A stretch of DNA of 64,000 nucleotides from assembly GCA_035610365.1 (NCBI GenBank), contig CM069437.1, positions 32,879,507 to 32,943,506 of the forward strand, written 5' to 3'. Below the pieces are notes generated by a model, which saw nothing but the letters and a program-made list of their open reading frames with translations, had not been told where the DNA came from and did not search any database. How positions within the stretch are numbered: the stretch's first letter is position 1; every line of letters starts with the position of its first letter. The position numbers were made by a program, and so were the translations under genes. Of this stretch, positions 55,450-64,000 are shown in pieces. Source of the stretch: Aquatica leii. Its lineage: Eukaryota > Arthropoda > Insecta > Coleoptera > Lampyridae.

Positions 55450-56215
55450 CAAGAAATATGCACTCAAATTAGATATTGACAACAATTTTTGTTATGTGTG
55501 TGGGGAAAACTTTTAAATCCCAAAAACGTACTTTTACCCAACGTATACGAAGAGCTTACAAACTTTATTACATAGTCAAAGTAGAAGATCAAGATAAGTC
55601 ATGGGATCCTCACATATGTTGTAAGCCTTGTGTAATATTGTTAATTAAATTAAAAGGTACAGAACGTAAAATACTTTTTGCAGTACCAAATGGTGTGGAG
55701 AGAACCAAAAGATCATGTCACAGCTTTGTTTTTGTCTCACTAACATACAAATAAAAAACTACTTATTGCAAAACTACTCGAATTGTGGAGTTTGGACGAA
55801 GAAGAACCTAAATGTGCCGTAATTCTGATAAGACGCAATTAGCATAGGAAATTGATAATAATGCAGACTTTCAAGCTCCAGGATGTTCAATAAAATTACA
55901 GTTCACAGGCTGGCCCGAATGATTTGGTTCAAGATTGAAAACAAGCACTGTTAGAACTTTTAATATTCAGAATAAAAAAATGTAACTTTCTCAAAAGTGA
56001 CTTGCGTATTATTAGTTTCCAATAACGTCAAAAAAGACTTTTTCACTCAAGGAGAAACTTTGGTATACTGCACAAATGTAAAAAACTGATTCGATGCATT
56101 GGAACAGACATATCAATCAAGCAATTGGCGCTTATTTATTAATTCTTGTAAACGTAGCTTAAAATCTGTTTTGTTTCACAACAACAAGTAACAAGTAGTT
56201 CATGCTGTTTAAATA
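55450..56215 (+). pseudogene. Relic of an arthropod transposon-associated Cys-motif protein
   Basis: CVCGKTFKSQKRTFTQRIRRA, then VEDQDKSWDPHICCKPCV and LFAVPNGVERTK (about 55490-55720) match, from memory, the start of a large repetitive arthropod protein family with a Cys-rich N-terminus. Later fragments (NNADFQAPGCS near 55860 and a KKTFSLKEKLWYT block near 56030) fit the same protein order across frame breaks. The family's biochemical role is not known to me. Pseudogene. Confidence 0.5.
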
Positions 56216-56249
56216 AAGAAATTTTAGAATAATACGCGGACAGTACTGT

Positions 56250-57310
56250 TAATTAATAAAACAAACATTTGATGAATACTGTCCAAAAACTGTCAAACGA
56301 ACCCCCAACAGGGTAACTTGATGGAACAAGGAGCTTGACAAAGCAACGACATGCACTAGAAGGCTATTAACAACAGCCAAAAAGAACGGAGACTGAGACG
56401 AATACAGATCCAGCCTCACGACATATAAACGACAAGGCAAATAGAGGTTTTTGGGAAAGGTATTGTAAGAACGTAAAAAACTTCAAAAAGCTCTGAGCAA
56501 GAAGAGCAAAAACGAAAAATTTACAAACTTGAAGATACTCTGCAAGAATGACTGCGAAGGTACTTTCTGGGTTTATCGTTTACTAAAGATCCTAAGCACC
56601 AGGACTTAGAAGTACCAAACAATCGAACACCCAAAAAAAATTGAGACGTAGCGAGAAAAATAGTCAATACGCTTAAACTCCTTCACTCTCCAGAAGCTGA
56701 TAAAATTTATACCATCATACAGCAAAAATGCTTTGCTGCTTTATGAAGCGCAAGATGTGAGACTTTTCAGAGCCAGCTTAGCACTCAAATCCTACAGACC
56801 AAACAGCTTGACTTCTTTCAAAGCTACTTGAAAAAGTAGTCGACAGGTACATACGGAATGGAGCACTAAAGACTTTGCCTCTGCGCCGAAACTAAGATCC
56901 AAAACAATCAAAAAAAATTTGCAAACTAGCAATTTTTTATCTAAACTAAAGAACAAAAAAACATTCGTTTTAAGATACGCCGACGATCTCACCATCATTA
57001 AAATTTGAGGTAACTATATCCAACATAATGCAGAGTGCACTAAACACCATTGAAAACTGGCGTAAAGAAGAGGGACTTATCAGTGAACTCAACCAAAAGA
57101 GGAATAGTTCTATATAACAACGAAAAACAGATGTTATAAAACTACTTACAATGTACAGAGTCGTGCTTTGGATGACAAAGGGAGTCAAATATTTGGAACT
57201 TACTTTTGATACAACGACAATCATCAGAGTTCTTAGAAAACCAAACAGATGGTCAGTCACACATGAAGATTAAAACGCACCATGAACAAATGGTTATACA
57301 GTGAAACCTG
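56250..57310 (+). pseudogene. R1-like non-LTR retrotransposon relic
   Basis: The + strand reads CPKTVKRTPNRV, WNKELDKATTCTRRLL and DEYRSSLTTYKRQ (endonuclease-RT linker, 56280-56430), IYKLEDTLQE (56520), then jumps to the RT box LRYADDLTII at about 56970. The thumb follows with IMQSALNTIENWRKEEGL and VKYLELTFDTT (57020-57210). The RT fingers and palm start are missing, so it carries an internal deletion as well as stops. Same family as 35800-39010. Confidence 0.7.
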
Positions 57311-57569
57311 CCATGCAGATGCTGTTTAAAACGGAAACTTTTACATAACGAGATAACAGATTTTATTTTTGTTCCAAGCGAGTATATGTATCAGTATGTA
57401 TACTTGAGACTATTGCGAAAACTTCCATAACGCCTAAGCGGAAAGTAAATTACAACCTCAAACTACAAAACATCATAAATTTAAACTTGCCATGCGGAAT
57501 GCAGGAAATTTATAAATCTATTGTAACTTTTTCGTTGGCAAAAAAAATTTGTTTTAGGAAGATCACCTA

Positions 57570-59345
57570 ACTGCAAAATGCATTAAGTCCAAAGAGACAC
57601 CTGTCATATGAATTACCGGTAAAAAATCACTCTGCTAGCTACAGGGATTGTAAAATAGAAATTCAACTACAGAAAAGACAAGGCGGCGTTACGACAAAGA
57701 AAGTTACCTCTCAATGCAGACCAATTGTTTCCAATACATCAGTAAGACCTGAGATATCTTATGCCCAAAGCATGCAACAAAAATCCAAAGAGGTGGTACC
57801 TGCTTCATCTATAATGCAGCGTATGCATAATATAATGAAAGCATTAGAACGGATCAATGCAAGACTCGGCAGATAAGATCAACCATTATAAAAAATGATG
57901 ATATTGAACTAACAGTGATTACAATCATGTCACTAAAACAGATACTGAGAGTGGGAGTTGTATATTGCCCACCAAGACACAATCTTAAAAAAAGGTTACC
58001 TAACACTCTTACAACACTTTGGCAAAATATTTATTGTTGGAGAAGACATCAACTCAAAGATGTAGACTGGAGATCTAGGTTACCTACGACCAAAAGTAGG
58101 GAATTTAGAAAAACAGTACAGAAACTAAACTGCAAACTACCATTCGACAGGCAAGCCAACGTACTGGCTCACTGATCCTGATAAACTTCCAGGTTTACTC
58201 GACTTCTTTATCTCTAGAAAAGTGTCGCCTAACTTTATAGAAATAGAAGAAAACTTTGATATGGATTCTGATCATTCAGCAGTCATCTTGAAACTAAGTG
58301 AAAGTATAATAAAACAGAAAACCAGGACCAGTCTTACTAAAGAAACTACTGACTGCGAAAGCTTTGATATTGACTTTCAAAACAACACCTCCCTAAATAT
58401 AAGTTTAAGAACAAGTGAGCAACTAGAAAAAGAAGTTGAAAAACTTCACTAGTCATATCTGAACTACGGCATATAATAACGCTAAAGAGATAACATACGT
58501 AAACAAAGCTGTAAAATATCCAGCCAAAATCAGAAAACTTATTAAAAAAAAAAAAGAGTTAGAAGGAGATGGCAGCAGTCGAGGGATCTCACAGACAAAA
58601 CCATACGTAATAACAAGACTCAGTAGCTGAAAAGAAAAATACAAAAGTTTGCCGAGTATTTGACTGAGATATTTCCTCCCAACCATCAACAGATAAATCA
58701 CACTGTGAATGAGACAGACAACCCAAGATCGAAAAATACCACACCAGTTACCCCAAGAAAATAACTGAGGAGATAAGAATGAACTTGAATTCAAAAAAAA
58801 CCACCAAAGTTCGACCTAAATCACTGGAGTAATTTTAAAACACCTGCCTAGAAAGAGTATTGTAATGCTTACATACATGGAAAGTTGCGGAAGTGATCAT
58901 GCTACCAAATCCAAGTAAACAACTCAATAAGCCGATATCATTACTGCCAATAATCTAAAAACTCTTTGGAAAACTGCTGCTTAAGATGATACGGTCAATA
59001 ATAGATAGTAATTGCCTAATCCTAGATTATCAATTTAAACTTAGTCAAACGCACTGGACAATAGACCAGGTGCATAGAATAACTGACATTATCGAACGTG
59101 CTTTAGAAGAAAAACAAATATCTGTAGTCATCCTAGACGTCGCTGAAGCCTTCGACAAAGTTTAACATGAAGACTTGATAGATAAATTAAACAAAATGCT
59201 GCCAAAGCAATTCGTAAAGATAATAACGTCATACATCACAGATAAACTCTTCAAAATTAAACAAAACAAGAATATTTTAATTTGATAGAAATAAGAGCGG
59301 GAGTGCTTCAAGGTAGTGTATTAGGTCATATTCTCTATGTTATTT
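57570..59345 (+). pseudogene. Jockey-type non-LTR retrotransposon relic, cut by the BEL insertion
   Basis: ORF1 end with a Cys/His-like remnant and ISYAQSMQQKSK (57600-57860). Endonuclease: VGVVYCPPRHNLKK, VDWRSRL, and FDMDSDHSAVIL (57945-58290), the last holding the catalytic SDH. RT start: TWKVAEVIMLPNPSK, LDYQFKLSQTHWTIDQVHRI, VVILDVAEAFDKV (58870-59165) and VLGHILYVIF (59310-59345). It stops there, just before the YADD box, at the end of the BEL LTR. Frames are broken throughout. Confidence 0.75.
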
Positions 59346-59632
59346 TTCTTTTGATAAGAAATAGTAAATTTAAAAAATATAAAAATTAAAAAAAAAACTC
59401 ACCCTTAGCTCCAACCACTTGCTGGCTCGTAAAGCGGGATAGAGAAGGATTAAAGGATAAGGTAAATGATTAAGATGGACCACTTTACCTTAGCATTGGC
59501 GCTACACAGTATTTTAATTTTAACGAAAAAGGAATGCGTGTCGTTCGCGACGTTTCACGTTCGAATGCCTTTGCAAGACTGCTGCCACGTGGTACATTTT
59601 AAAATGTTTATAACAAATAGAAACAATTAACA
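59345..59632 (-). repeat. 3' LTR of the BEL/Pao element (approximate)
   Basis: On - it starts TGTTAATTG at 59632, directly after GGGTGGCCGG, a purine-tract-like sequence typical just before BEL LTRs. It follows about 150 bp of non-coding sequence after the pol stop (59780). The far end is estimated from the edge of the interrupted non-LTR relic; the partner LTR is not in the window. Confidence 0.6.
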
Positions 59633-59779
59633 CCGGCCACCCTGAACAACTGTTCAGTAGCAACTTTAAGCTAAATTAATATAAATTTACAGAAAAACCT
59701 ATATGTATATATGTATAAGATACACCAAACAGAAAAAATAAACTTGAATTAGAAAAAATTAAAATAAAATAAAATATAA

Positions 59780-62332
59780 CTATTGTTCTATAGGCAAAAG
59801 GTACAATTTAACAACTGGACGAACATATTCGCCGCTTGCTGTTTTAACCCGGGCGGAACGTACTACATTATCCTTTCCCACATGAACCGAAACAATTCGA
59901 CCAAGCGACCAAACTAAAGGAGGAAGATTCGGTTCTTCAACCAAAACCATGTCGCCTATTTTCAGATTGGGAACTTCTCTTGTCCATTTGGGACGTGTTT
60001 GAAGACTTGGAAGGTATTCATGCTGCCATCTAAGCCAGAATTGTCTAGTTAAAGCTTGCAGCAGTTGAAAATGTCGTAGGCGATTGATCGGTAATTCAGA
60101 AAAATCCGCATTCGGGAAATCTGTTATTGGTTTGCCATAAGAAAATGTGCAGGAGTGAGCACCGAAAGATCGCTCGGATCTGATGACATAGGCGTCAACA
60201 GACGAGAATTTAAAATGCCTTCAATGCGGGTGCAAAGCGTAATAAACTCTTCATACGTAGGTGTATAAGTACCCATTACCCTTATCAATTGACGTTTTGC
60301 GCTCTGAACTGCACGCTCCCACAAGCCACCGTGATGAGGTGCATTGGGAGGTATAAAATGAAATTCTATTTGTTGAAGAGAAGAAAACTTTAAATTTGAA
60401 GTCTGAACGTCTTGGTTTTTGAAAAACGTAGCAAAATTTTTACAGATTTGGTTTGCTGCACCTTTAAAATTAGTACCGCAATCCGAATAAAGATGACCTG
60501 GACAACCTCGGCGGCTAGTAAAACGTTGAAGCGCAGCTATAAACGCATTTGTTGTAAGATCAGATACAACTTCAATATGAATAGCTTTGGTCGCAAAACA
60601 TATAAAAATGCATAAATAATGTTTTAAAACCGGAGCCTTTCTAAGTGTAGAAGATTTAATTGCAAATGGACCCGCATAATCCATTCCTGTATGATAAAAG
60701 GGAGGTGAAGGTGAAATCCTGGAGGATGGCAGATTACCCATTAAGGGAGCAATCGATCTAGGTTTTACCCGAAAACACTGCATACATTGGTAAACTCTTG
60801 AACGCACGAGCTGTTTGACGGATAAGATCCAGAACTTCCTATACAGAAAAGCGACTAACGAATTAGTTCCAGCATGAGAAAACTGTTGATGATAATAGTC
60901 TACCAACAAAGTTACCAAACGATGTCTTTTGGGAAGAAAAATAGGATGTTTCTTATCATACGATGAAGTAGAGTATGATAACCTACCGCCAACACGTATA
61001 AGACCTAAATTATCTATAAAAGGTTTTAAACGTTGAATCGGTTTAGAACATATCCGGCCTTGTTTAATATTAGTAATTTCTTTTGCAAAAGATTGTTGTT
61101 GTATATAGTAACATATTGATAATGTAGCGCTACGAAAAGATTGCATGTGAGATACAAAAACGCGCTTTGAAAAGGTACGCAATATCTTTGATACTAATGA
61201 TATTAAGGATGACCAAGAAGAAATATGACAAAAAATATCAGCTGAGTCTGTGCTAGCACTCACACATACCGACAAAGATTTTAATTCTTCTTTGCTTTGA
61301 GTTGGTTTGGCTAAAATATAAGTAGTGGGTCATGAGTTTGGCTCACATGATAACCATGTAGGCCCTTGCCACCACAATGTAAAAGTGGACAAGTTTGAGG
61401 CATCGGTACCTCTAGATGCAATATCTGCTGGATTTGACTCAGTTGGGACATATCTCCATTGGGATGGGTGTGACCACTCAAGTATCTGAGAAATCCGATT
61501 TGCTACAAAAGTTTTAAGTAAATATGGAGGTGTTTTAATCCAGGATAATACGATATTGGAATCTGTCCATAAAAAAATTGTACTTATTTGTAAATAAGAT
61601 TTCAGTATATTTTTGCAATGAAACATTAGCTGGGACAATAAATGAGCACCAAGAAGCTCTAGTCGAGGTATTGAAAGAGTTTTCAATGGAGCCACACGCG
61701 TTTTGGCCAGCAATAACGTAGGACTTGTACAACAACTACTGTCTTCTTTAATGTAAATTACGGCAGAATAACCTTGCATTGACGCATCTGAAAAACCATG
61801 GAGTTGAAAAGATGTGTAACTGGTTGCCTTAATAGGTCTACTAATTTTGATATGTTTTATATCGTTTATGGAGGACAGTAAGTGATTCCACTCTCGTGAT
61901 AACTGATCAGGCAAGAAATCGTCCCAATCGAGTGGAAAAAGCCATAAACGTTGCATAAGGCATTTAAGCGACATGGTAAAAGGATGTATGTATCCACAAA
62001 TGTCGAAAATTTTCGCAATAATTGATAAGACTTGACGTTTTGTGTAATTACAATTAACGTCATTGGTAGATACTTTTGACAGATCATAAGTAAGTGAATC
62101 ATTTTTAGGATCCCAGAAGAGACCTAAAATAGATGTGTTTTAGTTAGAAACTTTACTTGTAATGAGAGGTTTGGAACTCGTCTTTTGACAAGAATTATGA
62201 ACGTTTTGTAACAAATCTAAACTATTACTTGACCATTTGTCAAGTTGAAAACCACCACGTGCTAACAACGTAATTAATTGCTGTTTAAGAGCGAAGGCTT
62301 CCCTCAAGGTGTATGCTCCTACGCAAAAATCG
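59780..62332 (-). pseudogene. BEL/Pao pol, 3' part: RT catalytic box, RNase H, integrase, C-terminal domain
   Basis: After a one-base frame break at about 62333 the RT continues with FVDDFCVGAYTLREA and RGGFQLDKWSSN. A stop lies near 62141, then ILGLFWDPKNDSLTYDLS and TKRQVLSIIAKIFDICG. RNase H follows (GFSDASMQGYSAVIYI, LSIPRLELLGAHLL, IFLWTDSNIVLSWI), with a TGA at about 61330. The integrase has HHCC residues (HQQFSHAG...CMQCF) and catalytic D, D, E in GMDYAGPF, YSDCGTNF and HHGGLWERA. A frame break near 60124 precedes the C-terminal part (GDMVLVEEPNLPPLVWSLGR), which ends at TAG 59780. Four visible lesions make this pol non-functional. Confidence 0.92.
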
Positions 62333-64000
62333 TCAACGAAACTTTTCTAAGAGAACTTTAGCTGCTAAAGGGTATAAATGACCATCTTCTTTAGCTAGTT
62401 GATGTAGAGTACGAATAGCTTGATAAGGGCTGCAAGTTACTCCAAAAGTTACGGTAGTAAGTTGATACGTTTTAATAGGTTGACTTTCATTTTCTCTCCA
62501 TAAAAGGCAAAGGTACTTTCGATCATCGGAATGGAGTTTAATTTGACGAAACATTTGTTTTATGTCACAAGAAAACACAAAAGGGTACAATCTAAACTTA
62601 AGAATTATGTCTTGTATAGTGGACTGTAGTTTTGGACCCGTCATAAGAATATTATTAAGGGATAGGCCAGAAGATGCCCGACTACTACAATCAAATACTA
62701 TTCTTAATTTGCTAGTATTTTGATCTGATTTATACACTCCTAGATGAGGTACATAGTATACGGGTTGATCTTTTGTAGGTATAAGTTGCATGTGATCTTG
62801 ATTAATGTAATCATTAATTGCATTAATATATTGAATTTTAAAATTAGGCTGGTCTCGAAACTTACGTTCGAGGGTTATAAACCTCTTTAGTGCAATTTGA
62901 TAGGAATCGCCTAAAAGAGGACGATTTTTTTTAAATGGTAAACGAACTTGAAATCGTCCATCCTTGAGTCGTGATGTAGTACATGAATAAAATTCTTCAC
63001 ATTCCTTTTCTTCATCGGATAACAATGACGTGCAAGGAGGTTCCTCGACTTCCCAGAATTTTTTGATTAGGTCAGAAAGATCTACATCGCATGAAGATGT
63101 AAGTGATGATAAATTACAGTTAAGCTGCATTGAATAGGTTGACATGGCAATTGATGATGTAGGTGCTTGTCCTAGAAGAACATGACCAAATGTAGTGTTT
63201 ATAATAATAGGCATATTTGGACCTAAAGAAATGGGTCCTCCTTTAATAACGTGTGATAAAAGGTCTGCTCCTAATAAACAATCAATTGGACCAGAAATGT
63301 CAAAACTGGGGTCCGCTAAAAGATAAGATTTAACCTTTTGACGAATATTCGACGATACGGGCTTTCGAGGTAAATCTGAAGTTATGCGACTCAAAATAAT
63401 AAACGGATGACTGGTAATTATTTCTTGGCCAGTTAGCGTAGTAAGTGCAAGAAGAGAGACACCACGAGTTTCTACAGGGCCGTCCTTTATTCCAGTAATA
63501 GAGATTGGTAATTTGTTACGAGAACATCCCAATCGCTGCGCCGCAGTTTCAGTAATAAACGATACATGAGAAGCTGAGTCTAATAACGCGCGAATAATGA
63601 GATAATTTGTTGAAGATGTTTGTATTCTTACTAAAGACGTAGCTAACAAAACAGTATTGGAATCATTCTGCGTATGAAGAGTTGAATATGGCTCATCCGG
63701 GACAACATTAGAAGTTAAATTTGTTTCCATTGGTTCAATTTGACTAATGGTAGGGGTCTGATTAGGGGTCGTTTCGCTTGATCGATTATTTTCATTACGA
63801 TTGAAATTATTTTGATTAGAATCAAAGTGCAAAAGTGTATGGTGCTTATTGTTGCATTTTTTGCAAAGAGAAGTGCTAGTACAATTAAAAAAGGTATGTT
63901 TACGTAAACAGTTAGTGCAAAGACAATGGTTTTTAATAATTTGATACCTATCGACAGGAGTTTTATTTAGAAATTTTGAACACTGGTATATATTGTGATT
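62333..64000 (-). CDS. BEL/Pao polyprotein, gag end - protease - RT N-terminal part (partial)
   Basis: Open from the right edge to TGA at about 62333, at least 555 codons. The gag end has clustered Cys/His (YQCSKFL, CLCTNCLRKH, CKKCNNKHH; 63990-63840) of the type seen in BEL elements. The protease has RALLDSASHVSFITE (about 63600), with DSA at the active-site position. A linker with LLGADLL follows. The RT begins around 62960 with YYVPHLGVYK, LRIVFDCSSRASSGLSLN, and VFSCDIKQMFRQIKL carrying the first catalytic Asp. It ends just before the FVDD box because of a frame break. Start codon is outside the window. Confidence 0.9.
   Translation of the reverse strand, partial: NHNIYQCSKFLNKTPVDRYQIIKNHCLCTNCLRKHTFFNCTSTSLCKKCNNKHHTLLHFDSNQNNFNRNENNRSSETTPNQTPTISQIEPMETNLTSNVVPDEPYSTLHTQNDSNTVLLATSLVRIQTSSTNYLIIRALLDSASHVSFITETAAQRLGCSRNKLPISITGIKDGPVETRGVSLLALTTLTGQEIITSHPFIILSRITSDLPRKPVSSNIRQKVKSYLLADPSFDISGPIDCLLGADLLSHVIKGGPISLGPNMPIIINTTFGHVLLGQAPTSSIAMSTYSMQLNCNLSSLTSSCDVDLSDLIKKFWEVEEPPCTSLLSDEEKECEEFYSCTTSRLKDGRFQVRLPFKKNRPLLGDSYQIALKRFITLERKFRDQPNFKIQYINAINDYINQDHMQLIPTKDQPVYYVPHLGVYKSDQNTSKLRIVFDCSSRASSGLSLNNILMTGPKLQSTIQDIILKFRLYPFVFSCDIKQMFRQIKLHSDDRKYLCLLWRENESQPIKTYQLTTVTFGVTCSPYQAIRTLHQLAKEDGHLYPLAAKVLLEKFR

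Larger units (their letters stand above)
59345..64000 (-). mobile_element. BEL/Pao LTR retrotransposon, continuing beyond the right edge
   Basis: The - strand carries, from the right edge leftward, gag zinc-finger end, protease, RT, RNase H, integrase and the C-terminal domain, then a 3' LTR. This is the BEL/Pao order. The 5' LTR and the rest of gag lie outside. It is inserted within the RT of a non-LTR relic. The left boundary (about 59345) is inferred from where the non-LTR sequence stops. Confidence 0.92.

Noticed and set aside
1..64000. tRNA, rRNA, snoRNA or microRNA genes
   Set aside because: I looked for A/B-box-like tRNA cores and obvious conserved stems but saw none I could defend by eye; a covariance-model scan would be needed to settle it.

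Overview
The window reads as part of an insect nuclear genome, most likely a beetle (inference, from AT-rich DNA, spliced GT-AG introns, arthropod-type Inr/TATA elements and a mix of Gypsy, BEL/Pao, Penelope, R1/Jockey-like, Tc1/mariner, pogo, piggyBac, hAT and Mutator-like elements). It holds one clearly recognisable host gene, NAF1, in four exons spread over 23 kb (6696-29759, + strand). A possible last exon of an unidentified gene lies tail-to-tail with it (30610-30723, - strand). Nearly everything else that can be named is transposon-derived.

Layout. 1-5939: a decayed Gypsy element (+), entering from the left edge, split by a Penelope-like element (1724-3709, -) with a 12-bp target duplication. 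6696-29759: NAF1. Its 15.5-kb second intron interrupts the conserved Naf1 domain. It holds a small inverted-repeat element, a Mutator-like transposase pseudogene cut in two by a 5.1-kb foldback element whose inverted arms are arrays of about 180-bp repeats, a Tc1 element nested inside that, and mariner, pogo-like and non-LTR relics. The third intron holds a very AT-rich, about 4.1-kb region of inverted and direct repeats with a perfect 23-bp GC-rich hairpin. 31160-35570: a hAT-type MITE with a perfect 8-bp target duplication, then a near-perfect palindromic MITE that holds a second MITE and a structurally intact pogo transposon with a 582-residue transposase. 35800-43030: R1-like and other non-LTR retrotransposon relics (-). 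43155-45711: an unassigned purine-rich stretch.

45712-51119: a full-length but decayed Gypsy element (-) of the same family as the first, with two LTRs, a GTAT target duplication and a heat-shock-promoter-like U3. 53793-59345: piggyBac-like, unclassified and two non-LTR relics (+). 59345-64000: a BEL/Pao element (-) running off the right edge. Its gag-end/protease/RT frame is long and open, but the downstream pol is broken at several places.

The TEs form repeated nests whose order can be read from target duplications: Gypsy, then Penelope; Mutator-like, then foldback, then Tc1; palindromic MITE, then MITE, then pogo; non-LTR, then BEL. The most unusual structures are the foldback element with satellite-like arms, the AT-rich repeat block in NAF1 intron 3, the HSE/TATA arrangement in the Gypsy LTR, and the motif-studded ends of the intact pogo element.
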